Assembly (NCBI GenBank): GCA_016706425.1
Contig: JADJJR010000001.1
Location: forward strand, 2,108,001 to 2,172,000
Origin: Elusimicrobiota bacterium
GTDB taxonomy: Bacteria; Elusimicrobiota; Elusimicrobia; FEN-1173
Length of the DNA: 64,000 nt
Direction: 5' to 3'
Positions within the stretch are counted from its first letter, which is position 1, and each line of letters starts with the position of its first letter. Shown here piece by piece: positions 1-7,752 of the stretch. The notes beneath the pieces are model-generated. The model saw only the letters and a program-made list of their open reading frames with translations. It did no database searches and was not told the DNA's origin. A program made the position numbers and the translations under genes.

Positions 1-1742
1 TAGCGGGAGTGGAGTTCCCGGCCGGAGAGCACCTTGTATTTTTCAAACAACGCGACCGCGTTGTCGTTGGCGAGCGCCTTCAGGGCTTCGATCGTGGACT
101 TGATGTTGGGCAATCCGCGCTTGGCGGCCTCGGTGACCCAGTCCTCGGAGTACCCGTTCCCGTTGAAGATCACCCGGCTGTGCTTCTGGGCGGCTTCGCG
201 GACGACGGCGTTGACTTCCTTGTCCAGGTCCTTGGCTTTTTCCAAGCGGTCGGCGATTTCGTCCAGGGCCTCGGCCACGATGGTGTTGATGATCGTGTTC
301 GCGTCCGCGATGGACATCGACGAGGGCACCATGCGGAACTCGAACTTGTTGCCCGTGAAGGCGAAGGGCGAGGTCCGGTTGCGGTCGGTGTTGTCGAGCG
401 GCAGTTTGGGCAGGGCGTCCGCGCCGATGGTCAGGAATTGCTGGCCTTTCGATTCGGATTTCTTGCCTTTGGCGATATTGTCGAGGATCACCGTGAGCTG
501 CTCGCCCATGAAGATCGAGATGATCGCCGGCGGCGCTTCGTTGGCGCCGAGGCGCAGGTCGTTGCCGGGGTTGGCGGCGCCGGCCCGGAGCTTGTCCGCG
601 TGGCGGTCCACCGCCGTCAAGACGGCGGCCAGGAACGTCATGAATTGTTCGTTGTCGTGGGGCGTGTGGCCGGGCTCCAACAGGTTCTGGCCGTCGTCGG
701 TGGCCATCGACCAGTTGTTGTGCTTGCCCGAGCCGTTGACGCCGGCGAAGGGCTTTTCGTAGAGCAGGCACACGAGGCCGTTGCGCAGGGCCACTTTTTG
801 CATGGTTTCCATCACCAACTGGTTGTGGTCGGCGGCGATGTTGGAGAGGGTGAAGATGGGCGCCATCTCGTATTGGGCCGGGGCCACTTCGTTGTGCTTG
901 GTTTTGGAGCTGATCCCCATTTTCCACAACTCAATGTCCAATTCTTTCATGAACTTGGAGATGCGGTCCTTGATCGCGCCGAAGTATTGATCCTCCAGCT
1001 CCTGCCCCTTGGGGGCGGCGGCGCCGAAGAGCGTGCGTCCGGCGAGCTGCAGGTCGGTGCGGCGGTCGAAGTAGGATTTGTCGATCAGGAAGTATTCCTG
1101 CTCGGGGCCCACCGTGGAGACCACGCGCTTCGACTTTTTATTGCCCAGGGCGCGCAGGACGCGGATGGCCTGGCGGGACAGGGCTTCCATGGAACGCAGG
1201 AGCGGGGTCTTCTTGTCCAGGGCCTCGCCGGTGTAGCTGACGAAGGCCGTGGGGATCGTGAGGGTCACGTTGCCGGCGGCGTCTTCCTTCAAGAAGGCCG
1301 GCGAGGTGGTGTCCCAAGCGGTGTAACCGCGCGCTTCAAAGGTCGCGCGGATGCCGCCGGACGGGAAGCTCGACGCGTCCGGCTCGCCTTTGATGAGCTG
1401 CTTGCCGGAGAACTCCGCGATGGCGGACCCGTCGGGCTGGGGCTCGAGGAAACTGTCGTGCTTTTCGGCGGTCTTGCCGGTCAACGGTTGGAACCAATGG
1501 GTGTAGTGGGTGGCGCCGTGCTCCAGGGCCCAATCTTTCATGGTCTGGGCGACCACGTTGGCGGTGGCCAACGTCAGCTCGGCCTCCCCCGCCATGACCT
1601 TTTGAAGGGCGGCGTACACCGGTTTGGGCAAAACCTTCTTCATCACACGGTCGGAAAAAACGTTCGCCCCGAAAACTTCCGCCAAATTGACGTCCGTGGC
1701 GCACGCCTCGCCGCAGCAGGAAACAGAGGATTTCTTGGACAT
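1..1742 (-). CDS. glnN: Type III glutamine synthetase (GlnN), 3' end beyond window
   Basis: ATP-dependent ligation of ammonium to glutamate, the entry point of nitrogen assimilation in the cytoplasm. The frame is open from an ATG at 1742 to the window edge, giving 580 codons. Type III enzymes are about 700-730 residues, so roughly 130 C-terminal residues are missing. Family hallmarks are clear: FGANVFSDRVMKKVLPK near residue 25, ATHYTHWFQPLTGKTAEKHD around residues 75-95, and GEPDASSFPSGGIRATFE, a type III signature that type I enzymes lack. ELHSR is the last stretch visible. A weak GAGGT ribosome site precedes the ATG. It diverges from a porin gene across a 413-bp regulatory gap. Type III enzymes usually work without adenylylation control. 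Confidence 0.95.
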   Translation of the reverse strand, partial: MSKKSSVSCCGEACATDVNLAEVFGANVFSDRVMKKVLPKPVYAALQKVMAGEAELTLATANVVAQTMKDWALEHGATHYTHWFQPLTGKTAEKHDSFLEPQPDGSAIAEFSGKQLIKGEPDASSFPSGGIRATFEARGYTAWDTTSPAFLKEDAAGNVTLTIPTAFVSYTGEALDKKTPLLRSMEALSRQAIRVLRALGNKKSKRVVSTVGPEQEYFLIDKSYFDRRTDLQLAGRTLFGAAAPKGQELEDQYFGAIKDRISKFMKELDIELWKMGISSKTKHNEVAPAQYEMAPIFTLSNIAADHNQLVMETMQKVALRNGLVCLLYEKPFAGVNGSGKHNNWSMATDDGQNLLEPGHTPHDNEQFMTFLAAVLTAVDRHADKLRAGAANPGNDLRLGANEAPPAIISIFMGEQLTVILDNIAKGKKSESKGQQFLTIGADALPKLPLDNTDRNRTSPFAFTGNKFEFRMVPSSMSIADANTIINTIVAEALDEIADRLEKAKDLDKEVNAVVREAAQKHSRVIFNGNGYSEDWVTEAAKRGLPNIKSTIEALKALANDNAVALFEKYKVLSGRELHSR

Positions 1743-1869
1743 ATATATGACCTCGCACTTGCGATAGAATTTGGAAGGGCGGCTCGCGCCGCCGTTGGTA
1801 CGGCCTCCCGCGTCATCGGCGGGTTTTTCGGCGGACGTCGTTGTCGGCCGAGGAAGGAGCAACGCGTGG

Positions 1870-1875
1870 ATTATA
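1870..1875 (-). promoter_or_regulatory. Candidate -10 box for glnN
   Basis: A perfect TATAAT on the minus strand, preceded by TTG and a run of nine T. It would give a leader of about 120 nt before the glnN ATG at 1742. No good -35 hexamer lies 17 bp upstream (GAAGCG there), so an activator or an upstream T-tract effect may be needed. Confidence 0.5.
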
Positions 1876-1915
1876 CAAAAAAAAAGCCCGGCCGCTTCAT
1901 ACCGAAAAAAACCCG

Positions 1916-1945
1916 TTGACACCCCTGCCGCCGGTTTTGTACCAT
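1916..1945 (+). promoter_or_regulatory. Candidate sigma70 promoter upstream of porin
   Basis: Perfect TTGACA at 1916-1921, an 18-bp spacer, then TACCAT at 1940-1945 (4 of 6 matches). The predicted start falls near 1952, leaving a leader of about 200 nt before the porin ATG at 2156. Confidence 0.5.
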
Positions 1946-1953
1946 GCCCGCAA

Positions 1954-1965
1954 CACAACGTTGTG
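1954..1965. promoter_or_regulatory. 12-bp perfect palindrome at the porin promoter start point
   Basis: CACAACGTTGTG is a perfect dyad directly downstream of the -10 candidate, where a bound dimeric repressor would block initiation. The cognate regulator is unknown. Confidence 0.4.
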
Positions 1966-2003
1966 CAGCGGCTCCGGCCGCGCTCTGTTTTTGGACATCG
2001 ACG

Positions 2004-2036
2004 TCCTCCCTCTCACGACGAGCGGGAGGATTTTTT
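2004..2036 (+). terminator. First terminator-like hairpin in porin leader
   Basis: A stem of TCCTCCC (2004-2010) with GGGAGGA (2024-2030), followed directly by six T. It lies upstream of the porin on the porin's own strand, so it would end transcription before the gene unless bypassed. Confidence 0.6.
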
Positions 2037-2042
2037 CTTTGA

Positions 2043-2089
2043 CGAACGAAGGCGTTCGCGCGCGAGGGATCGCGGCGAACGCCTTTTTT
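2043..2089 (+). terminator. Second leader terminator with overlapping alternative hairpin (attenuator candidate)
   Basis: A strong stem pairs 2050-2059 with 2075-2084, is extended inside by CGCG/CGCG, and is followed by a run of T to 2089. An alternative hairpin pairs CGAACG (2043-2048) with CGTTCG (2053-2058) around an AAGG loop and would consume the 5' arm of the terminator. Mutually exclusive structures are the usual architecture of attenuators and riboswitches. No known riboswitch class was recognised. Confidence 0.55.
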
Positions 2090-2155
2090 AATTTCCGCCA
2101 AGGCGGACAACACGGGGGAAGTTTTGAACGGCCCCGAACGACAGGAGGAAGTCAC

Positions 2156-3274
2156 ATGAAACGCAACAACCGCATCAACCGGACCGCGCTGTCCCTCGCG
2201 ATCGCGGCTTTGGGTCTGGGCGCCGCCCGGGCCGAAGGCCCCACGATCTCCGGCAGCGTGGACCTGGGGTACAGCTACAACTTCAACGGCCTCGACGCGA
2301 GCGCGTACCGGGCCTTTGACGCCAACGCCAACAGCATCAACCTGCAGTACGCCGAAATGGTGGTGACCGGCAAGACCGCCTCGGACGTGGGCTACCGGGT
2401 CGACGTCGGTTACGGCAACGACGCCGGCGTGGTCAGCTTCTTCGACGGCTCGGGAAACGACCAGATCAACCTGCAACAGGCGTTCCTCACCTTCACCTGC
2501 CCGATCACCAAGGGCACGATCACCGCGGGCAAATTCGTCACGCCGTTCGGCGCCGAAGTCATCGAGGCCAAGGACAACTACAACATCTCCCGGGGCCTGC
2601 TCTTCACCAACGCCATCCCCCTCGTGCACACGGGGGCCAAGCTCGACAAGGGCTTTATGGACGGCAAGTACAACGTGACCGCCGGCGTGGTGAACGGCTG
2701 GGACGTGAGCGCGGACAACAACAAGGGCAAAACCTTCTTGGCCCAGGCCGCCATCAACACCCTGCCGAAAATCAGCGTCATCGTGGGCGGCGCCTACGGA
2801 CCCGAAGTCGCTTCGCCGGAGTTCACGACCCCGGGCACGGGCAGCACGGAGAAATTCAGCCGCGGCCTCGTGGACGCCATCGTGAAATACACCCCGACCG
2901 ACAAGTTGACGTTGTTGGCCAACGCCGATTGGGGCGTCGAAGAAGGCGCGGCCTTTGAACCCACGGCCTCGGACGACACCACGGCCAACTGGGCCGGCGT
3001 GGCGCTCTACGCCAACTACCTGTTCTCGGACACCCTGTCGGGCACGCTCCGCTACGAGAACTTCGACGACGAGGGCTCCCGCCTCCTCACCCCCGGAACG
3101 CCCCACCAGTCGTTGAATTCGTACACGGCGACCCTGCAGTACAAAATGAAGGACGTCACCTACCGTTTGGAATTCCGTCAAGACCAATCCTCCGACAAGG
3201 TCTTCACGGACGCCGACGGCGCGGCCGACGACGTGCAGAGCACCCTGGGCGCCCAGGTCCTCTTCGCGTTCTAA
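2156..3274 (+). CDS. OmpL-like beta-barrel porin (BBP2-type)
   Basis: Predicted outer-membrane porin of 372 residues. The chosen ATG at 2156 has a strong AGGAGGAA site 6 bp upstream and starts a signal peptide (basic MKRNNRINR, hydrophobic core, likely cut after AARA around residue 25). The mature part is rich in alternating polar and aromatic strands and ends in phenylalanine, as outer-membrane barrels do. The segment GKFVTPFGAEVIEAKDN followed by SRGLLFTNAIPLVHTG resembles the putative beta-barrel porin-2 (OmpL-like) family. Its position opposite glnN suggests, by inference only, a link to uptake of nitrogen-containing solutes. Expression is probably controlled by the leader hairpins at 2004-2089. 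Confidence 0.85.
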   Translation: MKRNNRINRTALSLAIAALGLGAARAEGPTISGSVDLGYSYNFNGLDASAYRAFDANANSINLQYAEMVVTGKTASDVGYRVDVGYGNDAGVVSFFDGSGNDQINLQQAFLTFTCPITKGTITAGKFVTPFGAEVIEAKDNYNISRGLLFTNAIPLVHTGAKLDKGFMDGKYNVTAGVVNGWDVSADNNKGKTFLAQAAINTLPKISVIVGGAYGPEVASPEFTTPGTGSTEKFSRGLVDAIVKYTPTDKLTLLANADWGVEEGAAFEPTASDDTTANWAGVALYANYLFSDTLSGTLRYENFDDEGSRLLTPGTPHQSLNSYTATLQYKMKDVTYRLEFRQDQSSDKVFTDADGAADDVQSTLGAQVLFAF

Positions 3275-3323
3275 ACGCGATACCCCTCGGTTTTATCGGG
3301 CGGCCGCCCCGTCCGATGAACCC

Positions 3324-3362
3324 AGCGCCCCGGGTGTCCCCCGACCCCGGGGCGCTTTATTG
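3324..3362 (+). terminator. Terminator-like hairpin after porin
   Basis: An 11-bp G+C-rich stem (AGCGCCCCGGG with its complement ending GGGGCGCT at 3356), followed by TTTATT. It ends the porin transcript and separates it from the EAL gene. Confidence 0.7.
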
Positions 3363-3390
3363 GGGGGCTCGCGTTTGGCACAATGACCCC

Positions 3391-4557
3391 ATGAATCTCG
3401 ATACGTTCATTCAGGAACGCGGTCTCCGCGTTGTCCTTAAGCCCCTGGTGTCCATCAAACAGAAGGCCTCGGTGGGGCACGAGGCCCGACTGCGGGGTCC
3501 CGAGGGTTTCCGCGCCGACGCCGTCCGTCTGGAGATCGCCCGCGCCGGGGAAACCGTCGGCTTCGACCGCTGGTTCCGCCGGGAGTCCCTGAACGCCTTC
3601 AAGGCGGCGGGCGCGCCGGGTTTGTTGTTGTTGGGCTTTGAAACCTCGGTGCTGGACCAGGGGGTGGCGGGGTCCGGCCACGTCGGCCAGCTCGTTGCCG
3701 AGATGTCCCTCGACCCGTCCCACATCGTCCTCGCCATTCGGGAATCAAAAGTGGAGGACGCGGCCGCATTGAAGGATTTCGTGGCGCGCTACCGGGCCCA
3801 GGGATTTTTAATCGCCCTGCGGGAGCTGGGCGAAGGCCATTCCAATTTGAAGCGTCTGACCCTCACGCGCCCCGACATGATCAAGGTGAGCGCGGGCTTG
3901 GGCGCCGACCTCGACAAAACCTTCGTCGCCCGGGAAATCGTCAAGTCCCTGGCCGCCCTGTCCCGAAAAATCGGGGCTCTGATCGTGGCCGAAGGGGTTG
4001 TGACCGAGGACCAAGCCCTCGCCGCTCTGGACATCGGCGTGGACATGCTGCAGGGGCCGTTTTTTGGGGAGGAGCCCGGGGAAATCGCCGGACGCATCGA
4101 GGCCCTGGCGGCCCGCCACAAAACGACGTCCGTGGATAAATCCAAAACCGCGCAACGGCGCGCGCGCGAAACCGAGGGCCTGCTCTCGGCCGGTTTGCGG
4201 GCCCTGGGCGGCGCGCGGCCGGAGGAATTCGACGCGATTTTGGAACGGGTGATCCGGGAAAGTCCGGCGGTGGAATGCTTGTTCGCGGTCAACCCCGCCG
4301 GCGCCCAGGTTTCGGAGACCCATGTCCGGCCCGGGGTCGCGTTCAAACGGAGCGCCCTGTTCCACCCGGCCCGGCCGGGGGCGGATCACTCCATGAAGGA
4401 ATACGTTTATTTGCTGATGGACGGTTTCATGAACCGCTTTCGGACGGACCCCTATGTCTCACTGGCCTCGGGAAACCCCTGTGTCACCCTCTCCGGGGTT
4501 TTCCGCGACGCGGGGAACAACAACCACATTCTCTGCATGGACGTCCCCTGGGATTAG
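3391..4557 (+). CDS. Degenerate EAL-domain protein with C-terminal PAS/Cache-like domain
   Basis: 388 residues, cytoplasmic, no signal peptide or membrane segment. Residues about 10-245 follow the EAL fold of cyclic-di-GMP phosphodiesterases, but most metal and catalytic motifs are changed: EAL reads EAR (Glu31 kept), the DDFG loop reads RELG, and the KID motif reads KVS. AEGV and LQGPFF near residues 202-232 are kept. It is probably not an active phosphodiesterase and may bind cyclic di-GMP or act as a scaffold. A linker (250-290) leads to a C-terminal domain (290-388) with a run ending in SGNPCVTLSGVF and ILCMDV, reminiscent of PAS/Cache-like sensors that follow EAL domains in some families. 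I start at the internal ATG (3391), since the longer frame begins inside the terminator. The 3' end overlaps rsmA by 99 bp. Confidence 0.75.
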   Translation: MNLDTFIQERGLRVVLKPLVSIKQKASVGHEARLRGPEGFRADAVRLEIARAGETVGFDRWFRRESLNAFKAAGAPGLLLLGFETSVLDQGVAGSGHVGQLVAEMSLDPSHIVLAIRESKVEDAAALKDFVARYRAQGFLIALRELGEGHSNLKRLTLTRPDMIKVSAGLGADLDKTFVAREIVKSLAALSRKIGALIVAEGVVTEDQALAALDIGVDMLQGPFFGEEPGEIAGRIEALAARHKTTSVDKSKTAQRRARETEGLLSAGLRALGGARPEEFDAILERVIRESPAVECLFAVNPAGAQVSETHVRPGVAFKRSALFHPARPGADHSMKEYVYLLMDGFMNRFRTDPYVSLASGNPCVTLSGVFRDAGNNNHILCMDVPWD

Positions 4558-5316
4558 AAGGTCCGTTAATCTCTTAAACCCCTCCAAATCCACGGTCTCG
4601 GGGCGCTGGGTCGGCGACAACCCCGCCGCCGCGAGGACCGCGGCGATGGCCGGCTTGTCGGCCCCCAACCCGTGGGACAAACTGTTCAACAAATTTTTTC
4701 GCCGCTGCCCGAAGGCCGCCCGCGCCACCCGAAAAAAGGGCTCCCTCCGCGCCACCGGGGCCGGAACGGACCGGGTCAACTCGACCACCGTCGAAACGAC
4801 GCGGGGCGCGGGCCGAAAGGCCCCCGCCGGGACATGGAACAACACGCGCCCCCGCGCCCGGGACTGCACCGACAGAGCCAACAGGCCCCAGTTTTTTCCG
4901 CCCGGGGCGGCGATCATGCGCTCGGCCACCTCTTTTTGCACCATAAACACGGCCCGGTCCCAGCCGTCCCAGGTCAACACTTTTTGGACGATGGCGGCCG
5001 CCGCCGAATAGGGCAGGTTCCCGATGAATTGGACCGGCCCGATGGAATTCGACGGGAAATCCCATTCCAAAAAATCCCGGTTCGCCACATGGAAATGGGC
5101 GTGGTAGCCCCAGCGGGCTTTCAAGGTGTCCGCCAGGTGGGTGTCCAATTCGACGACCGTCAGGTCCCCGACCCGCGGCAACAGGTGCTCCGTCAAGGCG
5201 CCCTTTCCCGGGCCGACTTCGAACACGCGGGCGGCGGGATCGGGGTTCAACGCGTCCACGATGCGTCGGCAGACGCCCGGACTCACCAAAAAATTTTGGC
5301 CCCATTTCGATCTCAT
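4459..5316 (-). CDS. rsmA: 16S rRNA (adenine1518/1519-N6)-dimethyltransferase RsmA/KsgA
   Basis: Dimethylates two adjacent adenines in helix 45 of 16S rRNA, a late step of small-subunit maturation. The 285-residue protein opens with MRSKWGQNFL, typical of the family. It has the SAM-binding FEVGPGKGALTEHL, the acidic VVELD, and the catalytic NLPY motif (FIGNLPYS). The chosen ATG at 5316 starts exactly at this conserved N-terminus. There is no Shine-Dalgarno, and a TATAGT box ends 10 bp upstream, so the mRNA may be leaderless. The last 99 bp run antisense inside the EAL gene. Divergent from the XRE regulator with only 30 bp between start codons. Confidence 0.95.
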   Translation of the reverse strand: MRSKWGQNFLVSPGVCRRIVDALNPDPAARVFEVGPGKGALTEHLLPRVGDLTVVELDTHLADTLKARWGYHAHFHVANRDFLEWDFPSNSIGPVQFIGNLPYSAAAAIVQKVLTWDGWDRAVFMVQKEVAERMIAAPGGKNWGLLALSVQSRARGRVLFHVPAGAFRPAPRVVSTVVELTRSVPAPVARREPFFRVARAAFGQRRKNLLNSLSHGLGADKPAIAAVLAAAGLSPTQRPETVDLEGFKRLTDLLIPGDVHAENVVVVPRVAENPGEGDTGVSRGQ

Positions 5317-5323
5317 ACTTTTG

Positions 5324-5340
5324 TATACTATATTTATAGT
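5324..5340. promoter_or_regulatory. Overlapping divergent -10 boxes and palindrome between rsmA and XRE gene
   Basis: TATACT (plus, 5324-5329) and TATAGT (minus, 5332-5327) overlap. Positions 5327-5340 form the dyad ACTATA-TT-TATAGT, a plausible operator for the adjacent XRE protein. The whole divergent promoter fits in 30 bp. Confidence 0.55.
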
Positions 5341-5346
5341 CTTACC

Positions 5347-5715
5347 ATGACGACGATCAACGTAAAAAAAGAAATGGGCGCGCGCATCCGCGCCCTGCGC
5401 AAACGCAAAGGGTTGACCCAGGAAGACATGGCGAGCCGCTGCGGGTTGCATTGGACCTACATCGGCGGGCTCGAGCGCGGCGAACGCAACCCCACCCTCA
5501 CCACCCTGCACCGCGTGGCGGGAGGCCTGGGCGTGCCCATCGGCGACCTGATCAACACCCCCTCTTTCAAGAAAGCCCCGACGACCGACGACGCGAAAGA
5601 AGGCAAATTGCTCCGCCTTCTGCGCCGCAAGGACCCCCAATCCGTCGACCTGGCCGCCGGCCTGGTTCGGGAAGTCCTGCGCTGGCGCGCGCGCTACGCC
5701 GTCCGCCCTAAATAA
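5347..5715 (+). CDS. XRE-family helix-turn-helix transcriptional regulator
   Basis: 122 residues. Residues about 8-65 form a Cro/CI-type helix-turn-helix: MGARIRALRKRKGLTQEDMA, then a recognition region with YIGGLERGERNPTLTTL and a closing helix ending GVPIGDLI. The remaining residues (about 80-120) are basic and helical, with no recognised effector domain. The ATG at 5347 is the first start in frame after the palindromic promoter; no Shine-Dalgarno is visible. Autoregulation through 5327-5340, with a side effect on rsmA, is likely but inferred. The 3' end overlaps the convergent cinA by 8 bp. Confidence 0.85.
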   Translation: MTTINVKKEMGARIRALRKRKGLTQEDMASRCGLHWTYIGGLERGERNPTLTTLHRVAGGLGVPIGDLINTPSFKKAPTTDDAKEGKLLRLLRRKDPQSVDLAAGLVREVLRWRARYAVRPK

Positions 5716-7045
5716 GCCCCCGCCGCAGGGCGTCCAACACCCACCGCGCGGCCCGCTCCCGGATTTCCGTTCGAGTCCCGATAAACTTTTTTTTCCAATG
5801 GCGCACGTGGTCCCGGGTGGCCCAGGCCGCGTGCACGAGTCCCACGGGTTTTCGCTTGGTGCCCCCCGACGGCCCCGCCAGCCCCGTGACGGAGAGCGCG
5901 TGGTCGACGGCCGCCCGTCGGCGCAATCCGTCGGCCATGGCGCGCGCGACCGCCGCGGACACGGCGCCGGATCGCTTTAAAAGCGTCGCCGGGACCCCCA
6001 AAATTTTCATCTTGGCCCTGTTGTCGTAGGCCACCACGCCCCCCCAAAACACGCGGGAACTGCCCGGCACGTCCGTCAATTGTTTCGCCGCGAGCCCGCC
6101 GGTGCAGGATTCCGCCAGGGCCAGGGTCTCCCCGCGCTCGGCCAGGAGAGACACCAACGCCCCGGCCAAACTTTGGGCGCCTTCGCTGAACAGGTCCGGT
6201 CCGAACTCCCGCCGCAAAACCCCGTCCCAAAACGCGAGCGACTTTTCCACCCCCGTCGCGGTCGCCCCGACCGCTGTGATTTTCACGTCCACCACGCCGT
6301 CGTGGGCCAGGATGCCCCAGGTCGTGCCGGCGACCCCCGGCCCTTCGAACAGAGCCCGCAGGCGTTGGTCGACGGCGCTCTCCGGGCGGCCGATCAGGCG
6401 CCACACCCGGGTGCGACGCGCGGGCGCGCCGCGCCCCGACAGGAAAGGCGCAAGATCCCGCGCCACCATGGGTTTCAATTCGGACCCCGGGCCCGGAAAA
6501 AGGAAGAGCGTTTTTTCCCCGGCGTCGAGTCGTTGCCCGGGGGCGGTGCCGACCTCGTTGGCGAGCGGCCGCGCGCCGGACAACAGGTAAGCCTGCCGGC
6601 GGTTTGCCGGGGGCATGGGGATCCCCCGTCGGCGAAAGCGCGCGCGGATGGTTTTTAGGAGTTCGGGGCGGAACCGCAGCCGCCGCCGCAGCACCCGCGC
6701 CCAGACGTCGCGGGTCACGTCATCGAAGGTGGGGCCCAGCCCGCCCGCGCACAACACCACGTCCGACCGCCGCCAGGCGGCGGCAAAAACTTCGGCCATA
6801 TCGGCCGGGTCGTCGGCCACGGTGGTTTCTCGGGCCAGCGGCGTTCCCGCTTCCTCCAACACGGTCGACAGATAGGCCCCGTGCGTGTTGAGTTTGCCCA
6901 TGAGGAGTTCCGACCCCACGCAGATCAATTCGATCCGGGGACCGCCGCCCCGGGAAAGCACGTTCGTCCCCTTTGTCCCCTTCGCGCCGGTTTTGATTTT
7001 TCCCCACCTTCCCCCCGCCGGGGGCGACGCCGGTGTTCCCCTCAC
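5708..7045 (-). CDS. cinA: CinA: MoaB/MogA-like domain plus nicotinamide-nucleotide amidase
   Basis: 445 residues if the GTG at 7045 is used. The N-terminal MoCF-like domain carries ELICVGSELLMGK and the AGGLGPTFDDVT loop. In characterised CinA proteins this domain has ADP-ribose pyrophosphatase activity. The C-terminal domain carries the PncC deamidase signatures ALAESCTGGLAAKQLTDVPG and VTGLAGPSGGT followed by KPVGLV, recycling NMN to nicotinate mononucleotide. The GTG overlaps the livF stop as GTGA, but the first 28 residues are atypical. A second GTG at 6961, preceded by AAAGGGGAC, could be the real start and would place the conserved core nearer the N-terminus. Last gene of the long operon. 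Confidence 0.9.
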   Translation of the reverse strand: MRGTPASPPAGGRWGKIKTGAKGTKGTNVLSRGGGPRIELICVGSELLMGKLNTHGAYLSTVLEEAGTPLARETTVADDPADMAEVFAAAWRRSDVVLCAGGLGPTFDDVTRDVWARVLRRRLRFRPELLKTIRARFRRRGIPMPPANRRQAYLLSGARPLANEVGTAPGQRLDAGEKTLFLFPGPGSELKPMVARDLAPFLSGRGAPARRTRVWRLIGRPESAVDQRLRALFEGPGVAGTTWGILAHDGVVDVKITAVGATATGVEKSLAFWDGVLRREFGPDLFSEGAQSLAGALVSLLAERGETLALAESCTGGLAAKQLTDVPGSSRVFWGGVVAYDNRAKMKILGVPATLLKRSGAVSAAVARAMADGLRRRAAVDHALSVTGLAGPSGGTKRKPVGLVHAAWATRDHVRHWKKKFIGTRTEIRERAARWVLDALRRGLI

Positions 7046-7752
7046 GCCACCCCCAAATAGGCGTTTCTTACCGTTGGGTCCCGCCGAAGATCGGCGGCCG
7101 CCCCCGCGTGGGTCAGCCGCCCGGTTTCAATCACATACCCCCGGTGGGCCAACCGCAGGGCCTCGTTGGCGTTTTGTTCCACGAGAAGGAGGGGGGTGCC
7201 CTCCCGGTGGATGTCCCGCAGGATGGAAAATATTTTGTCCACGACCAGCGGCGCCAGGCCCATGGAGGGCTCGTCCAGCATCAAGAGGCGCGGCCGCGCC
7301 ATGAGGGCGCGCCCGATGGCGAGCATTTGTTGTTCGCCGCCCGAGAGGGTGCCGCCCGCCTGGCCGAGGCGTTGGCCCAACACCGGGAACAACGCCGTGA
7401 CCCGCTCGAGGGATGTCCGTCGCTCGGCGGGGTCCCGGCGGAGGAAGGCGCCCATTTCCAAATTTTCCAAAACCGTCAGGCGCGGAAAAATGCGGCGCCC
7501 TTCGGGCACCTGAACCAGCCCGCGGGCCGCGATGAGGTGCCCGGCTCGGCCGTCCAACCGTTCGCCCGCGAAGGTCACCGTCCCGGCGTCGGGCCGCAAC
7601 AGCCCCGAGAGAGTTTTGAGCAGGGTGCTTTTGCCGGCGCCGTTGGCGCCGATCAGGCAAACGATCTCCCCGGGTCCCACGGTAAAATCGACGCCGTGCA
7701 GCGCTTCGGCTTTGCGGCCGTAGGAGACCCGCAGCCCGGACACGCTAAGCAT
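7042..7752 (-). CDS. livF: Branched-chain amino-acid-type ABC transporter ATPase LivF
   Basis: Cytoplasmic ATPase of the LIV-type importer, 236 residues. Walker A GANGAGKST (residues 35-43), signature LSGGEQQ, and Walker B LLMLDEPSMG are all intact. EGRRIFPRLTVLENLEMGA is typical of LivF rather than LivG. It overlaps livG by 8 bp and cinA by 4. Substrate specificity cannot be read from the ATPase. Confidence 0.95.
   Translation of the reverse strand: MLSVSGLRVSYGRKAEALHGVDFTVGPGEIVCLIGANGAGKSTLLKTLSGLLRPDAGTVTFAGERLDGRAGHLIAARGLVQVPEGRRIFPRLTVLENLEMGAFLRRDPAERRTSLERVTALFPVLGQRLGQAGGTLSGGEQQMLAIGRALMARPRLLMLDEPSMGLAPLVVDKIFSILRDIHREGTPLLLVEQNANEALRLAHRGYVIETGRLTHAGAAADLRRDPTVRNAYLGVA

Larger units (their letters stand above)
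1743..2155. other. 413-bp intergenic region between glnN and porin
   Basis: No convincing protein gene. It holds a minus-strand TATAAT facing glnN, a plus-strand TTGACA promoter candidate, a 12-bp perfect palindrome at the predicted start point, and two plus-strand terminator-like hairpins before the porin. These are listed separately. Confidence 0.8.

Noticed and set aside
9..1919. 636-codon plus-strand open frame across glnN
   Set aside because: It is antisense to an unmistakable type III glutamine synthetase; its translation is Gly/Val/His-rich without any domain.
1743..2155. Known glutamine riboswitch upstream of glnN or porin
   Set aside because: I could not match the conserved bases of the glnA or downstream-peptide motifs; only generic terminators are visible.
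1871..3187. 438-codon minus-strand frame across the porin
   Set aside because: Shadow of the porin; the plus-strand frame has the signal peptide, ribosome site and family motifs.
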